Below the pieces are notes generated by a model that was given only the letters and a program-made list of their open reading frames with translations, ran no database searches and was not told the DNA's origin. A program made the position numbers and the translations under genes. Below are positions 1 through 5,068 of a DNA stretch of 5,068 bases, piece after piece. The number at the start of each line of letters is the position of its first letter. The stretch's first letter is position 1. The stretch comes from Paracoccaceae bacterium (GTDB lineage: Bacteria > Pseudomonadota > Alphaproteobacteria > Rhodobacterales > Rhodobacteraceae): positions 1 to 5,068 of the forward strand of contig SBFT01000176.1 of the NCBI GenBank assembly GCA_006227805.1, given 5' to 3'.

Positions 1-363
1 GCCATCGCGCGGCCCGGGTTCGACTGGCTGCGCGCGCCCGAGATCGGAGCCGTGATGGTCCGGGGGCGCACCGGCGGAACAGGGGCTGCCTTCAACCTGG
101 GCGAAATGACCGTGACGCGCTGTTCGCTGAAGCTGGCGGATGGAACGGTCGGACATGCCTACGTGATGGGGCGGCGCAAGACATGCGCGGAAGCCGCGGC
201 CCTGGTCGATGCCCTCATGCAGACCGAGGCCGCCGCCCGGATCGATGCGCAGGTCCTCGATCCCCTGCGCCGCGAGGCCGAGGCGCGCAGCGCCCGACGC
301 GCGGCGCGCGCCGCTGCGACGAAGGTCGATTTTCTCACTCTGGCGCGCGGGGAAGACCAATGA
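1..363 (+). CDS. phnG: PhnG, C-P lyase core complex subunit (5' partial)
   Basis: PhnG is a small subunit of the cytoplasmic C-P lyase core complex (two copies each of G, H, I and J). It is needed with PhnH, PhnI and PhnL for the first step, coupling of phosphonate to the ribose of ATP. The reading frame is open from the first base of the window; 120 residues are visible before the TGA, and by comparison with the roughly 150-residue E. coli protein about 30 N-terminal residues are missing. Recognisable family features are the segment RGRTGGTGAAFNLGEMTVTR, a following VGHAYVMGR block, the AEAAALVDALMQ helix and the C-terminal VDFLTLARG, which matches VDFFTMVRG of E. coli PhnG. The ATG at position 52 lies inside the conserved region and is not the true start. 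The stop overlaps the phnH start as ATGA. Identification is from remembered family sequence; no search was run. Confidence 0.95.
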   Translation, partial: AIARPGFDWLRAPEIGAVMVRGRTGGTGAAFNLGEMTVTRCSLKLADGTVGHAYVMGRRKTCAEAAALVDALMQTEAAARIDAQVLDPLRREAEARSARRAARAAATKVDFLTLARGEDQ

Positions 364-923
364 CGACGGCTGCATTGACCGGCGGTTTCGAGACGCCGCC
401 CCTGGGGTCCGCGCTGGCCTTCCGGGCGCTGCTCGACGTTATGGCACGCCCGGGGACGATCCGCAGGATCGAGGGCGCGGCACCCCCCGCGCCCCTGTCG
501 CGCGCGGCCGGCGCGGTGCTTCTGACCCTGTGCGACCCCGAAACGCCGGTCTTCCTGGGCGGCGCGCATGACCGGGCGGAGGTCCGCGACTGGCTGGCCT
601 TCCACACCGGCGCGCCCGTGGTCGGGGCCGGGCACTGCGCCTTCGCACTGGGAACCTGGCCCGATCTGGCGCCCTTGTCGCGCTATGCGGTCGGGACGCC
701 CGACTATCCCGACCGCTCGGCCACGCTGATCGTCGAGATGCCTGCACTGGCCGCGGGCGGCGTCACCCTGCGCGGGCCCGGCATCCGCGATACGGCGTCC
801 CTGCCGCTGCCCGATCCGGCGGCATTCCGGGCCAACCGGGCGCTGTTTCCGCTTGGGCTCGATTTCATCTTCACCTGCGGCGACGACATCGCCGCGCTTC
901 CCCGGTCGGTCGAGGTGCTCTGA
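360..923 (+). CDS. phnH: PhnH, C-P lyase core complex subunit
   Basis: PhnH is a core subunit of C-P lyase; the E. coli protein is a homodimer with a fold related to PLP-dependent transferases but no bound PLP, and it acts structurally with PhnG and PhnI. The product is 187 residues, against 194 in E. coli. Family features seen are FRALLDVMARPGTI near residues 21-34, the LRGPGI motif in the C-terminal half, and the closing block NRALFPLGLDFIF. The start at 360 is chosen because it overlaps the phnG stop as ATGA, is preceded by a purine-rich GGGGAAG at 349-355, and gives the family length; the open frame extends upstream to 183, but that part is a shadow of phnG. The stop shares one base with the phnI start. 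The call is secure by length, motifs and position between phnG and phnI. Confidence 0.96.
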   Translation: MTTAALTGGFETPPLGSALAFRALLDVMARPGTIRRIEGAAPPAPLSRAAGAVLLTLCDPETPVFLGGAHDRAEVRDWLAFHTGAPVVGAGHCAFALGTWPDLAPLSRYAVGTPDYPDRSATLIVEMPALAAGGVTLRGPGIRDTASLPLPDPAAFRANRALFPLGLDFIFTCGDDIAALPRSVEVL

Positions 924-2017
924 TGTATGTGGCGGTCAAGGGCGGCGAACGCGCGATCGAGAATGCCCATGCCTGGCTGGCCGAGGACCGCCGCGGCGAT
1001 CCTTCGGTCGCCGAAGTCTCGGTCGCGCAGATCCGCGAACAGATGACGCTCGCCGTGCATCGCGTGATGGCGGAGGGATCGCTCTACGACCCCGATCTGG
1101 CCGCGCTGGCGATCAAGCAGTCACGCGGAGACCTCATCGAGGCGATCTTCCTGATCCGGGCCTATCGCACCACGCTGCCGCGCTTCGGCGCGTCGCGCCC
1201 GGTGGAGACCGGCGCCATGGACTGCGACCGCCGCATCAGCGCGACCTTCAAGGACCTGCCGGGCGGGCAGGTCCTGGGGCCGACCTTCGACTATACGCAT
1301 CGCCTGCTGGATTTCCGCCTGGCGGCCGAGGGCGGGACGCCCGAAAGCGCGGTGTCGCAGCAGGTCGCGGCGGCAGGGCAGATGCCCCGGGTGTCGGATT
1401 TCCTGAACCGCGAAGGCCTGATCGAACCGGCAGGAGAGGGCGAGGCCACGCCGCCCGACCTGACGCGCGAACCGCTCGCCATGCCCGCCGACCGGGCGCT
1501 GCGGCTGCAGGCCCTGGCGCGCGCGGACGAGGGCTTCACCCTGTCGCTGGCCTATTCCACCCAGCGCGGCTATGCCCGCAACCACGCCTTCGTGGGCGAG
1601 TTGCGCATCGGCCGCGTCGCCGTCGAGATGGACATACCCGAGCTCGGCTTCGCCATCGGGATCGGCGAGATCACCCTGACCGAATGCGAGACGGTGAACC
1701 AGTTCACCGGCTCGAGGACCGAACCGCCGCAATTCACCCGCGGCTATGGCCTCGTCTTCGGCCAGTCCGAGCGCAAGGCGATCTCGATGGCGCTGGTCGA
1801 CCGGGCGCTGCGCTGGGAGGAACTGGGCGAGGACAACGAGGGCGCGCCCGCGCAGGATGCGGAATTCGTCCTCTATCACGCCGACAACATCCAGGCGACG
1901 GGCTTTCTCGAACACATCAAGCTGCCGCATTACGTCGATTTCCAGTCCGAACTGGAACTGATCCGCCGCCTCAGGGCCGAGGCGATGCAGGCGACACGTC
2001 AGGAGGCCGCCGAATGA
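923..2017 (+). CDS. phnI: PhnI, C-P lyase nucleosidase subunit
   Basis: PhnI is the catalytic subunit for the first step of the pathway: with PhnG, PhnH and PhnL it displaces adenine from MgATP with a phosphonate, giving ribose-1-phosphonate 5-triphosphate; alone, E. coli PhnI is a purine nucleosidase. In the core complex it pairs with PhnJ. The product has 364 residues (354 in E. coli) and starts MYVAVKGGERAIENAH, typical of the family. Near the C-terminus the block NIQATGFLEHIKLPHYVDF carries His331 and His336, which match the metal-binding His328 and His333 of E. coli PhnI at the interface with PhnJ. The start overlaps the phnH stop (TGATG) and has GAGG at 912-915, seven bases upstream. 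Unlike the other junctions, phnI is not joined to the next pathway gene: phnJ begins 343 bases later, with an opposite-strand gene between them. Confidence 0.97.
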   Translation: MYVAVKGGERAIENAHAWLAEDRRGDPSVAEVSVAQIREQMTLAVHRVMAEGSLYDPDLAALAIKQSRGDLIEAIFLIRAYRTTLPRFGASRPVETGAMDCDRRISATFKDLPGGQVLGPTFDYTHRLLDFRLAAEGGTPESAVSQQVAAAGQMPRVSDFLNREGLIEPAGEGEATPPDLTREPLAMPADRALRLQALARADEGFTLSLAYSTQRGYARNHAFVGELRIGRVAVEMDIPELGFAIGIGEITLTECETVNQFTGSRTEPPQFTRGYGLVFGQSERKAISMALVDRALRWEELGEDNEGAPAQDAEFVLYHADNIQATGFLEHIKLPHYVDFQSELELIRRLRAEAMQATRQEAAE

Positions 2018-2049
2018 CCAACCCCCTTTCCCGCCACGCGGGGCCTGCC

Positions 2050-2310
2050 TCAGCAGATCGGGCCGTGGTCACTGCCGCCGGATGCGGCATCGGTGCGGCG
2101 CTGATAATCCATCATCTGCGTGTCGCGCATCTGAAAGATGCCCAGCCCGCCCGTCGTGTCGATCAGGAACCCGTTCGGCCCGACCATCCAGCGCGGCGCA
2201 AAGCGCATCAGAAGCCAGCGCAGCACCATCAGCAGCGCCGCGCCCGCGCCGAACAGCGCCGCCGCGGGCAGCAGGAAAGTCGTCATCATCTCAGACAGAA
2301 TCGCGTCCAT
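2050..2310 (-). CDS. Small single-pass membrane protein, unknown function, antisense within the operon
   Basis: I do not recognise this 86-residue protein. It starts MDAILSEMMTTFLLPAAALF and has one hydrophobic stretch at about residues 11-30, followed by Arg31, Arg36 and Arg40, with Asp2 and Glu7 before it. The positive-inside rule suggests N-terminus out and a C-terminal tail of about 50 residues in the cytoplasm. That tail holds a fairly ordered segment (VGPNGFLIDTTGGLGIFQMR) and a loose polar end. Evidence that it is a gene: 75 of 86 sense codons end in G or C by my count, the protein lacks the Arg/Pro/Ala-rich look of shadow frames, and GGAGGG (plus-strand 2317-2322) sits six bases before the ATG. 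It fills the only break in the phn gene run, points back toward phnI and has its 5' end 50 bases from the phnJ start. There is no signal-peptidase or lipobox motif. Role unknown; a link to phosphonate use is guilt by location only. Confidence 0.75.
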   Translation of the reverse strand: MDAILSEMMTTFLLPAAALFGAGAALLMVLRWLLMRFAPRWMVGPNGFLIDTTGGLGIFQMRDTQMMDYQRRTDAASGGSDHGPIC

Positions 2311-2316
2311 GGCAGG

Positions 2317-2322
2317 CCCTCC
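2317..2322 (-). promoter_or_regulatory. Ribosome binding site of the antisense small gene
   Basis: Read on the minus strand this is GGAGGG, followed by CCTGCC and then the ATG at 2310. It is one of the best Shine-Dalgarno matches in the window, with six-base spacing. It decides the start over the internal methionines at residues 8 and 9 and supports the minus-strand frame as a translated gene. Confidence 0.6.
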
Positions 2323-2349
2323 GCACGCCGCCGCTTGTCCGCGAAGAAT

Positions 2350-2359
2350 GGGGCAAAGG
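2350..2359 (+). promoter_or_regulatory. Weak, ambiguous ribosome binding region of phnJ
   Basis: Before the phnJ ATG (2361) the sequence reads GGGGCAAAGG then C. The AAAGG is only one base from the start, too close for normal pairing, so the usable element would be GGGG at 2350-2353 with seven-base spacing. This is weaker than AAGGA before phnK or GAAGG before phnN. Because phnJ has no upstream gene ending at its start, it cannot rely on translational coupling. Confidence 0.4.
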
Positions 2360-2360
2360 C

Positions 2361-3230
2361 ATGACCGGAACCGTGCAGCAGGCGGACTACAACTTCGCCT
2401 ATCTCGACGAACAGACGAAACGGATGATCCGCCGCGCGCTTCTGAAGGCGCTGGCGGTGCCCGGCTACCAGGTGCCCTTCGCCAGCCGCGAGATGCCCAT
2501 GCCCTATGGCTGGGGCACCGGCGGCGTGCAGGTGACGGCCTCGGTCCTGACGCCGCAGGACCGGCTGAAGGTGATCGACCAGGGCGCCGACGACACCACC
2601 AACGCGGTGTCGATCCGCCGGTTCTTCGAGGCCACCGCGGGCGTCGCCACCACCACGCGCACCGCCGAGGCCACGGTGATCCAGACCCGCCACCGCATCC
2701 CCGAGACGCCGCTGCGCGACGACCAGATCCTGGTCTACCAGGTGCCTATCCCCGAGCCGCTGCGCTTTCTGGAACCGCGCGAGAGCGAGACGCGCAAGAT
2801 GCACGCGCTTCAGGAATACGGGCTGATGCATGTCAAGCTCTACGAGGACATCGCGCGGCACGGGCATATCGCCACCTCCTACGCCTATCCGGTCAAGGTC
2901 GAGGGGCACTATGTGATGGATCCCTCGCCGATCCCGAAATTCGACAACCCCAAGCTTTCGGATTGCCCCGCGATCCAGCTGTTCGGCGCCGGACGCGAAC
3001 AGCGCATCTATGCGCTGCCGCCCCATACGAAGGTCGTCAGCCTCGATTTCGAGGATCACCCCTTCGAGGCCTCGCGCGCCGATCACCCCTGCAGCCTCTG
3101 CGGCGCCACCGACACCTATCTCGACGAGGTCATCACCGACGACGCGGGCGGGCGGATGTTCATCTGTTCGGACACCGACCATTGCGAGGCGCGCCGGGCG
3201 CGGGGACATCGCGGAAAGGACGCGGCATGA
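2361..3230 (+). CDS. phnJ: PhnJ, radical SAM C-P lyase
   Basis: PhnJ breaks the carbon-phosphorus bond. Using a [4Fe-4S] cluster and S-adenosylmethionine it converts ribose-1-phosphonate-5-phosphate to ribose 1,2-cyclic phosphate 5-phosphate and releases the alkane (methane from methylphosphonate). The 289-residue product (281 in E. coli) keeps the atypical cluster motif CX2CX21C as Cys244, Cys247 and Cys269, the catalytic thiyl cysteine Cys275 in CSDTDHC, and Gly35 in the block VPGYQVPF, the counterpart of the glycyl-radical Gly32. Other invariant blocks are YNFAYLDEQTKRMIRRA at the N-terminus, DQGADDTTNAVSIRRFF and DPSPIPKFDNPK. The start at 2361 fits the family N-terminus; the frame is open further upstream, but that part lies over the antisense gene and is not conserved in character. 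The stop overlaps phnK as ATGA. The protein sits with PhnI in the core complex and is expected to be oxygen-sensitive. Confidence 0.98.
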   Translation: MTGTVQQADYNFAYLDEQTKRMIRRALLKALAVPGYQVPFASREMPMPYGWGTGGVQVTASVLTPQDRLKVIDQGADDTTNAVSIRRFFEATAGVATTTRTAEATVIQTRHRIPETPLRDDQILVYQVPIPEPLRFLEPRESETRKMHALQEYGLMHVKLYEDIARHGHIATSYAYPVKVEGHYVMDPSPIPKFDNPKLSDCPAIQLFGAGREQRIYALPPHTKVVSLDFEDHPFEASRADHPCSLCGATDTYLDEVITDDAGGRMFICSDTDHCEARRARGHRGKDAA

Positions 3231-4003
3231 CCGACACACCCCTTCTTTCGGTCGTGGGATTGACCAGGCGCTATGGCGCGCACCTGGCCTGTGGCGACGT
3301 GTCCTTCGATCTCTGGCCGGGCGAGGTCATGGGCATCGTCGGCGAAAGCGGATCGGGCAAGACGACGCTGTTGCGCTGCATCGCCGGTCAGTTGGCGCCG
3401 GAGGCCGGGCGCGTGATGTTCGACACCCGGGCGGACGGCCCGCGCGACGTCCTGCGCATGAGCGAACCGGAACGGCGGATGCTGTCGCGCACCGACTGGG
3501 CCTTCGTCCACCAGCACGCCCGCGACGGGCTGCGCATGGGCGTCTCGGCCGGGGGGAACGTGGGCGAACGCCTGATGGCGGTGGGCGCGCGGAATTACGC
3601 CACGATACGCAGAAGCGCCGAGGACTGGCTGACCCGGGTCGAAATCGACCCCGCCCGCATCGACGACCGGCCCACCACCTTTTCGGGGGGGATGCAGCAG
3701 CGGTTGCAGATCGCGCGCAACCTGGTGACGGGGCCGCGGCTGGTGTTCATGGACGAACCGACCGGCGGGCTCGACGTGTCGGTCCAGGCGCGGCTTCTCG
3801 ATCTTCTGCGGGGCCTCGTGCGCGACATGGGGCTTTCGGCGATCATCGTGACGCATGACCTGGCCGTGGTGCGCCTGCTGGCGGACCGGCTGATGGTGAT
3901 GAAGGCGGGCCGCGTGGTCGAAGCGGGCCTCACCGACCAGGTCCTCGACGATCCTCAGGACGCCTATACCCAGCTTCTTGTGTCCAGCGTGCTGCAGGTG
4001 TGA
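3227..4003 (+). CDS. phnK: PhnK, ABC-type ATPase of the C-P lyase complex
   Basis: PhnK is an ABC-family ATPase that binds the core complex through PhnJ rather than a membrane permease; ATP binding and hydrolysis by PhnK, together with PhnL, is thought to open and close the core for substrate or product exchange. The 258-residue protein (252 in E. coli) shows a complete nucleotide-binding domain: Tyr16 as A-loop, Walker A GESGSGKT at 39-46, Q-loop Gln96 in FVHQHARDGLRM, signature SGGMQQR from 153, Walker B LVFMDE with catalytic Glu177, and H-loop His210. The VHQH context at the Q-loop separates PhnK from the related oligopeptide-transporter ATPases it resembles. The start overlaps the phnJ stop as ATGA and has AAGGA at 3216-3220, six bases upstream. 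No permease gene lies nearby in the window. Confidence 0.96.
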   Translation: MTDTPLLSVVGLTRRYGAHLACGDVSFDLWPGEVMGIVGESGSGKTTLLRCIAGQLAPEAGRVMFDTRADGPRDVLRMSEPERRMLSRTDWAFVHQHARDGLRMGVSAGGNVGERLMAVGARNYATIRRSAEDWLTRVEIDPARIDDRPTTFSGGMQQRLQIARNLVTGPRLVFMDEPTGGLDVSVQARLLDLLRGLVRDMGLSAIIVTHDLAVVRLLADRLMVMKAGRVVEAGLTDQVLDDPQDAYTQLLVSSVLQV

Positions 4004-4007
4004 TGCC

Positions 4008-4691
4008 ATGATCGAGATCGAGAACCTGTCGAAGACCTTCACCCTGCACAACCAGGGCGGGGCGGTGCTGCGCGTGATGGAAGGGGCGGCCCTGCGCGTG
4101 GCCCCCGGCGAATGCGTGGCGCTGACCGGGGCTTCGGGCGCGGGCAAGTCGACGCTGATGCGGATGATCTACGGCAACTACCGCGCCGCCTCGGGCCGCA
4201 TCCGGATCGGCGGCCTCGACATCGTGCAGGCCGCCCCGCGCGAGGTCATCCGCCTGCGCCGAGAGACCCTGGGCTATGTCAGCCAGTTCCTGCGCGTGCT
4301 GCCGCGCGTGCCGACGCTGGACGTGGTGGCCGAACCGCTGCGGGCGCTGGGCGCGTCGCAGGACGCCGCGCGCGACCGGGCAGCCGAACTCCTGAAGCGC
4401 CTGAACATTCCCGCACCGCTCTGGCAGCTGTCGCCCACCACGTTCTCGGGCGGAGAGCAGCAGCGCGTGAACATCGCGCGCGGCTTCGCTCATCCTTTCC
4501 CGGCGCTGCTGCTCGATGAACCCACGGCCAGCCTCGACGCCGCCAACCGCGCGGTCGTCCTGTCGCTGATCGATGAGGCCAAGGCGCGCGGCGCGGCCAT
4601 CATCGGCATCTTCCACGACGAGGCCGCCCGCGCCCGCGTCTGCGACCGCGAGATCGATGTCTCGGCCTTTGCGCCGAAGGCGGCGGCATGA
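4008..4691 (+). CDS. phnL: PhnL, second ABC-type ATPase of the C-P lyase pathway
   Basis: PhnL is needed with PhnG, PhnH and PhnI for the coupling of phosphonate to ATP, and in the structurally studied E. coli complex it forms a dual-ATPase unit with PhnK on the core. The 227-residue protein (226 in E. coli) has Walker A GASGAGKS at 41-48, Q-loop Gln93 in YVSQFLR, the signature FSGGEQQRVNIARGF from residue 146, Walker B LLLDEP with Glu171, the D-loop SLD at 175-177, and H-loop His203 in GIFHDE. It is shorter than a transport ATPase and has the PhnL-type signature. The start is four bases after the phnK stop, with AGG at 3996-3998 inside the phnK end; the ten residues of open frame before it belong to phnK. 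The stop overlaps the phnN start as ATGA, where E. coli would have phnM next. Confidence 0.96.
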   Translation: MIEIENLSKTFTLHNQGGAVLRVMEGAALRVAPGECVALTGASGAGKSTLMRMIYGNYRAASGRIRIGGLDIVQAAPREVIRLRRETLGYVSQFLRVLPRVPTLDVVAEPLRALGASQDAARDRAAELLKRLNIPAPLWQLSPTTFSGGEQQRVNIARGFAHPFPALLLDEPTASLDAANRAVVLSLIDEAKARGAAIIGIFHDEAARARVCDREIDVSAFAPKAAA

Positions 4692-5068
4692 GCGGCCGGC
4701 TGATCGCCGTCGTCGGGCCTTCGGGCGTGGGCAAGGACAGTGTGATGTCCGGCATCGCCGCCGCCTGTCCCGCGATCGGCGTGGTGCGGCGGACGATCAC
4801 CCGCCCGGCCGATCTGGGCGGCGAGGCCTTCGACGCGGTGAGCGACGAGACATTCGAGACGATGCGCGCCGCGGGGGCCTTCTGCCTGTCCTGGTCGGCG
4901 CATGGTCTCAGCTATGGCCTGCCCATCGCTCTTGCGGCGCGGGTCGCGGCGGGGGGCGAGGTTCTCGCCAACCTCTCGCGCGGGGTCCTGGCCGAGGCCG
5001 CGGCGGCCTTCCCCGGCCTGATCGTCCTGGAACTGACCGCCTCGCCCGACATCCTGGCCCGCCGTCTG
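4688..5068 (+). CDS. phnN: PhnN, ribose 1,5-bisphosphate phosphokinase (3' partial)
   Basis: PhnN phosphorylates ribose 1,5-bisphosphate to PRPP with ATP, the last step that feeds the C-P lyase sugar back to nucleotide metabolism. The frame begins with the ATGA overlap at the phnL stop, has GAAGG at 4676-4680, and stays open to the end of the window; 127 residues are visible of about 185 in E. coli. It opens MSGRLIAVVGPSGVGKDSVM, with the P-loop GPSGVGKD at 10-17, which ends in Asp where guanylate kinases have Ser or Thr. Next come RRTITRP at 34-40 and WSAHGLSYGLP at 69-79, the substrate-binding block typical of PhnN, then LANLSRGVL near 93-101. Guanylate kinase is the only close alternative; the GKD ending, the AHG motif and the operon context argue against it. 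The lid and C-terminal part are outside the window. Confidence 0.94.
   Translation, partial: MSGRLIAVVGPSGVGKDSVMSGIAAACPAIGVVRRTITRPADLGGEAFDAVSDETFETMRAAGAFCLSWSAHGLSYGLPIALAARVAAGGEVLANLSRGVLAEAAAAFPGLIVLELTASPDILARRL

Noticed and set aside
2030..2042. Perfect small inverted repeat CCCGC-CAC-GCGGG between the phnI stop and the small gene's stop, a possible terminator.
   Set aside because: The stem is only 5 base pairs and no T-run follows on either strand; such repeats are frequent by chance at this GC content.
2073..2089. Inverted repeat TGCCGC-CGGAT-GCGGCA near the 3' end of the antisense gene.
   Set aside because: It lies inside the coding frame (Asp-Ala-Ala-Ser-Gly-Gly region), has no T-run, and is explained by GC-rich codons.
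2311..2360. Possible divergent promoter between the antisense gene and phnJ.
   Set aside because: No -35/-10 pair with proper spacing is visible; there is a TTGTCC at 2335 but no AT-rich -10 at the right distance before phnJ.
2014..2364. Plus-strand frame of 116 codons starting at the ATGA overlap with the phnI stop, a candidate coupled small gene.
   Set aside because: Its product is a run of Arg, Gln, His and Ala with no hydrophobic core, typical of the shadow of a high-GC gene; the minus strand in the same place has the proper codon bias and a ribosome binding site.
2286..3239. Long minus-strand frame opposite phnJ (317 codons), and similar ones opposite phnI (1121-1930) and phnK/phnL (3116-4147).
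   Set aside because: They lie opposite genes with unmistakable family motifs, lack recognisable domains, and are the usual mirror frames of G/C-ending codons.
3227..4691. phnK and phnL as ATPases of a phosphonate or peptide ABC transporter.
   Set aside because: Lengths, signatures and position between phnJ and phnN match PhnK and PhnL, and no permease or binding protein gene is present in the window.

Overview
The window is the core of a C-P lyase (phosphonate degradation) operon from a high-GC bacterium. Third codon positions are overwhelmingly G or C, and the gene order phnG-H-I-J-K-L-N with no phnM between phnL and phnN suggests an alphaproteobacterium, most likely Rhodobacteraceae-like (Paracoccus/Rhodobacter type). 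The taxon is inferred from composition and gene order, not from a marker gene.

Layout: the plus strand carries phnG (5' end cut off by the window), phnH, phnI, then a break of about 340 bases, then phnJ, phnK, phnL and phnN (3' end cut off). The junctions phnG/H, H/I, J/K and L/N are stop/start overlaps (ATGA or TGATG), and phnK/L has a 4-base gap, so these genes look like one translationally coupled transcript. The phnI/J break holds a small gene on the opposite strand (2050-2310) that encodes an 86-residue protein with one predicted membrane helix. It is the only element that is not part of standard C-P lyase machinery. No promoter, Pho box, terminator, RNA gene, mobile element or CRISPR array can be supported in the window.

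How the genes work together: PhnG, PhnH, PhnI and PhnJ form the cytoplasmic core complex. PhnI, with G, H and L, displaces adenine from ATP with a phosphonate to give a ribose-1-phosphonate-5-triphosphate. PhnM, which is not in the window, removes pyrophosphate. PhnJ, a radical SAM enzyme, cuts the C-P bond and leaves a 1,2-cyclic ribose phosphate. PhnK and PhnL are ABC-type ATPases that dock on the core rather than on a transporter. PhnN makes PRPP from ribose 1,5-bisphosphate at the end of the route. All the catalytic residues I could place (the PhnJ cysteine set and glycine, the PhnI histidine pair, the nucleotide-binding motifs of K, L and N) are intact, so the cluster looks functional.

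The main point of interest is the antisense small membrane-protein gene inside the operon. Any read-through phn mRNA would contain its complement, and its own transcript, running on, would be antisense to phnI.
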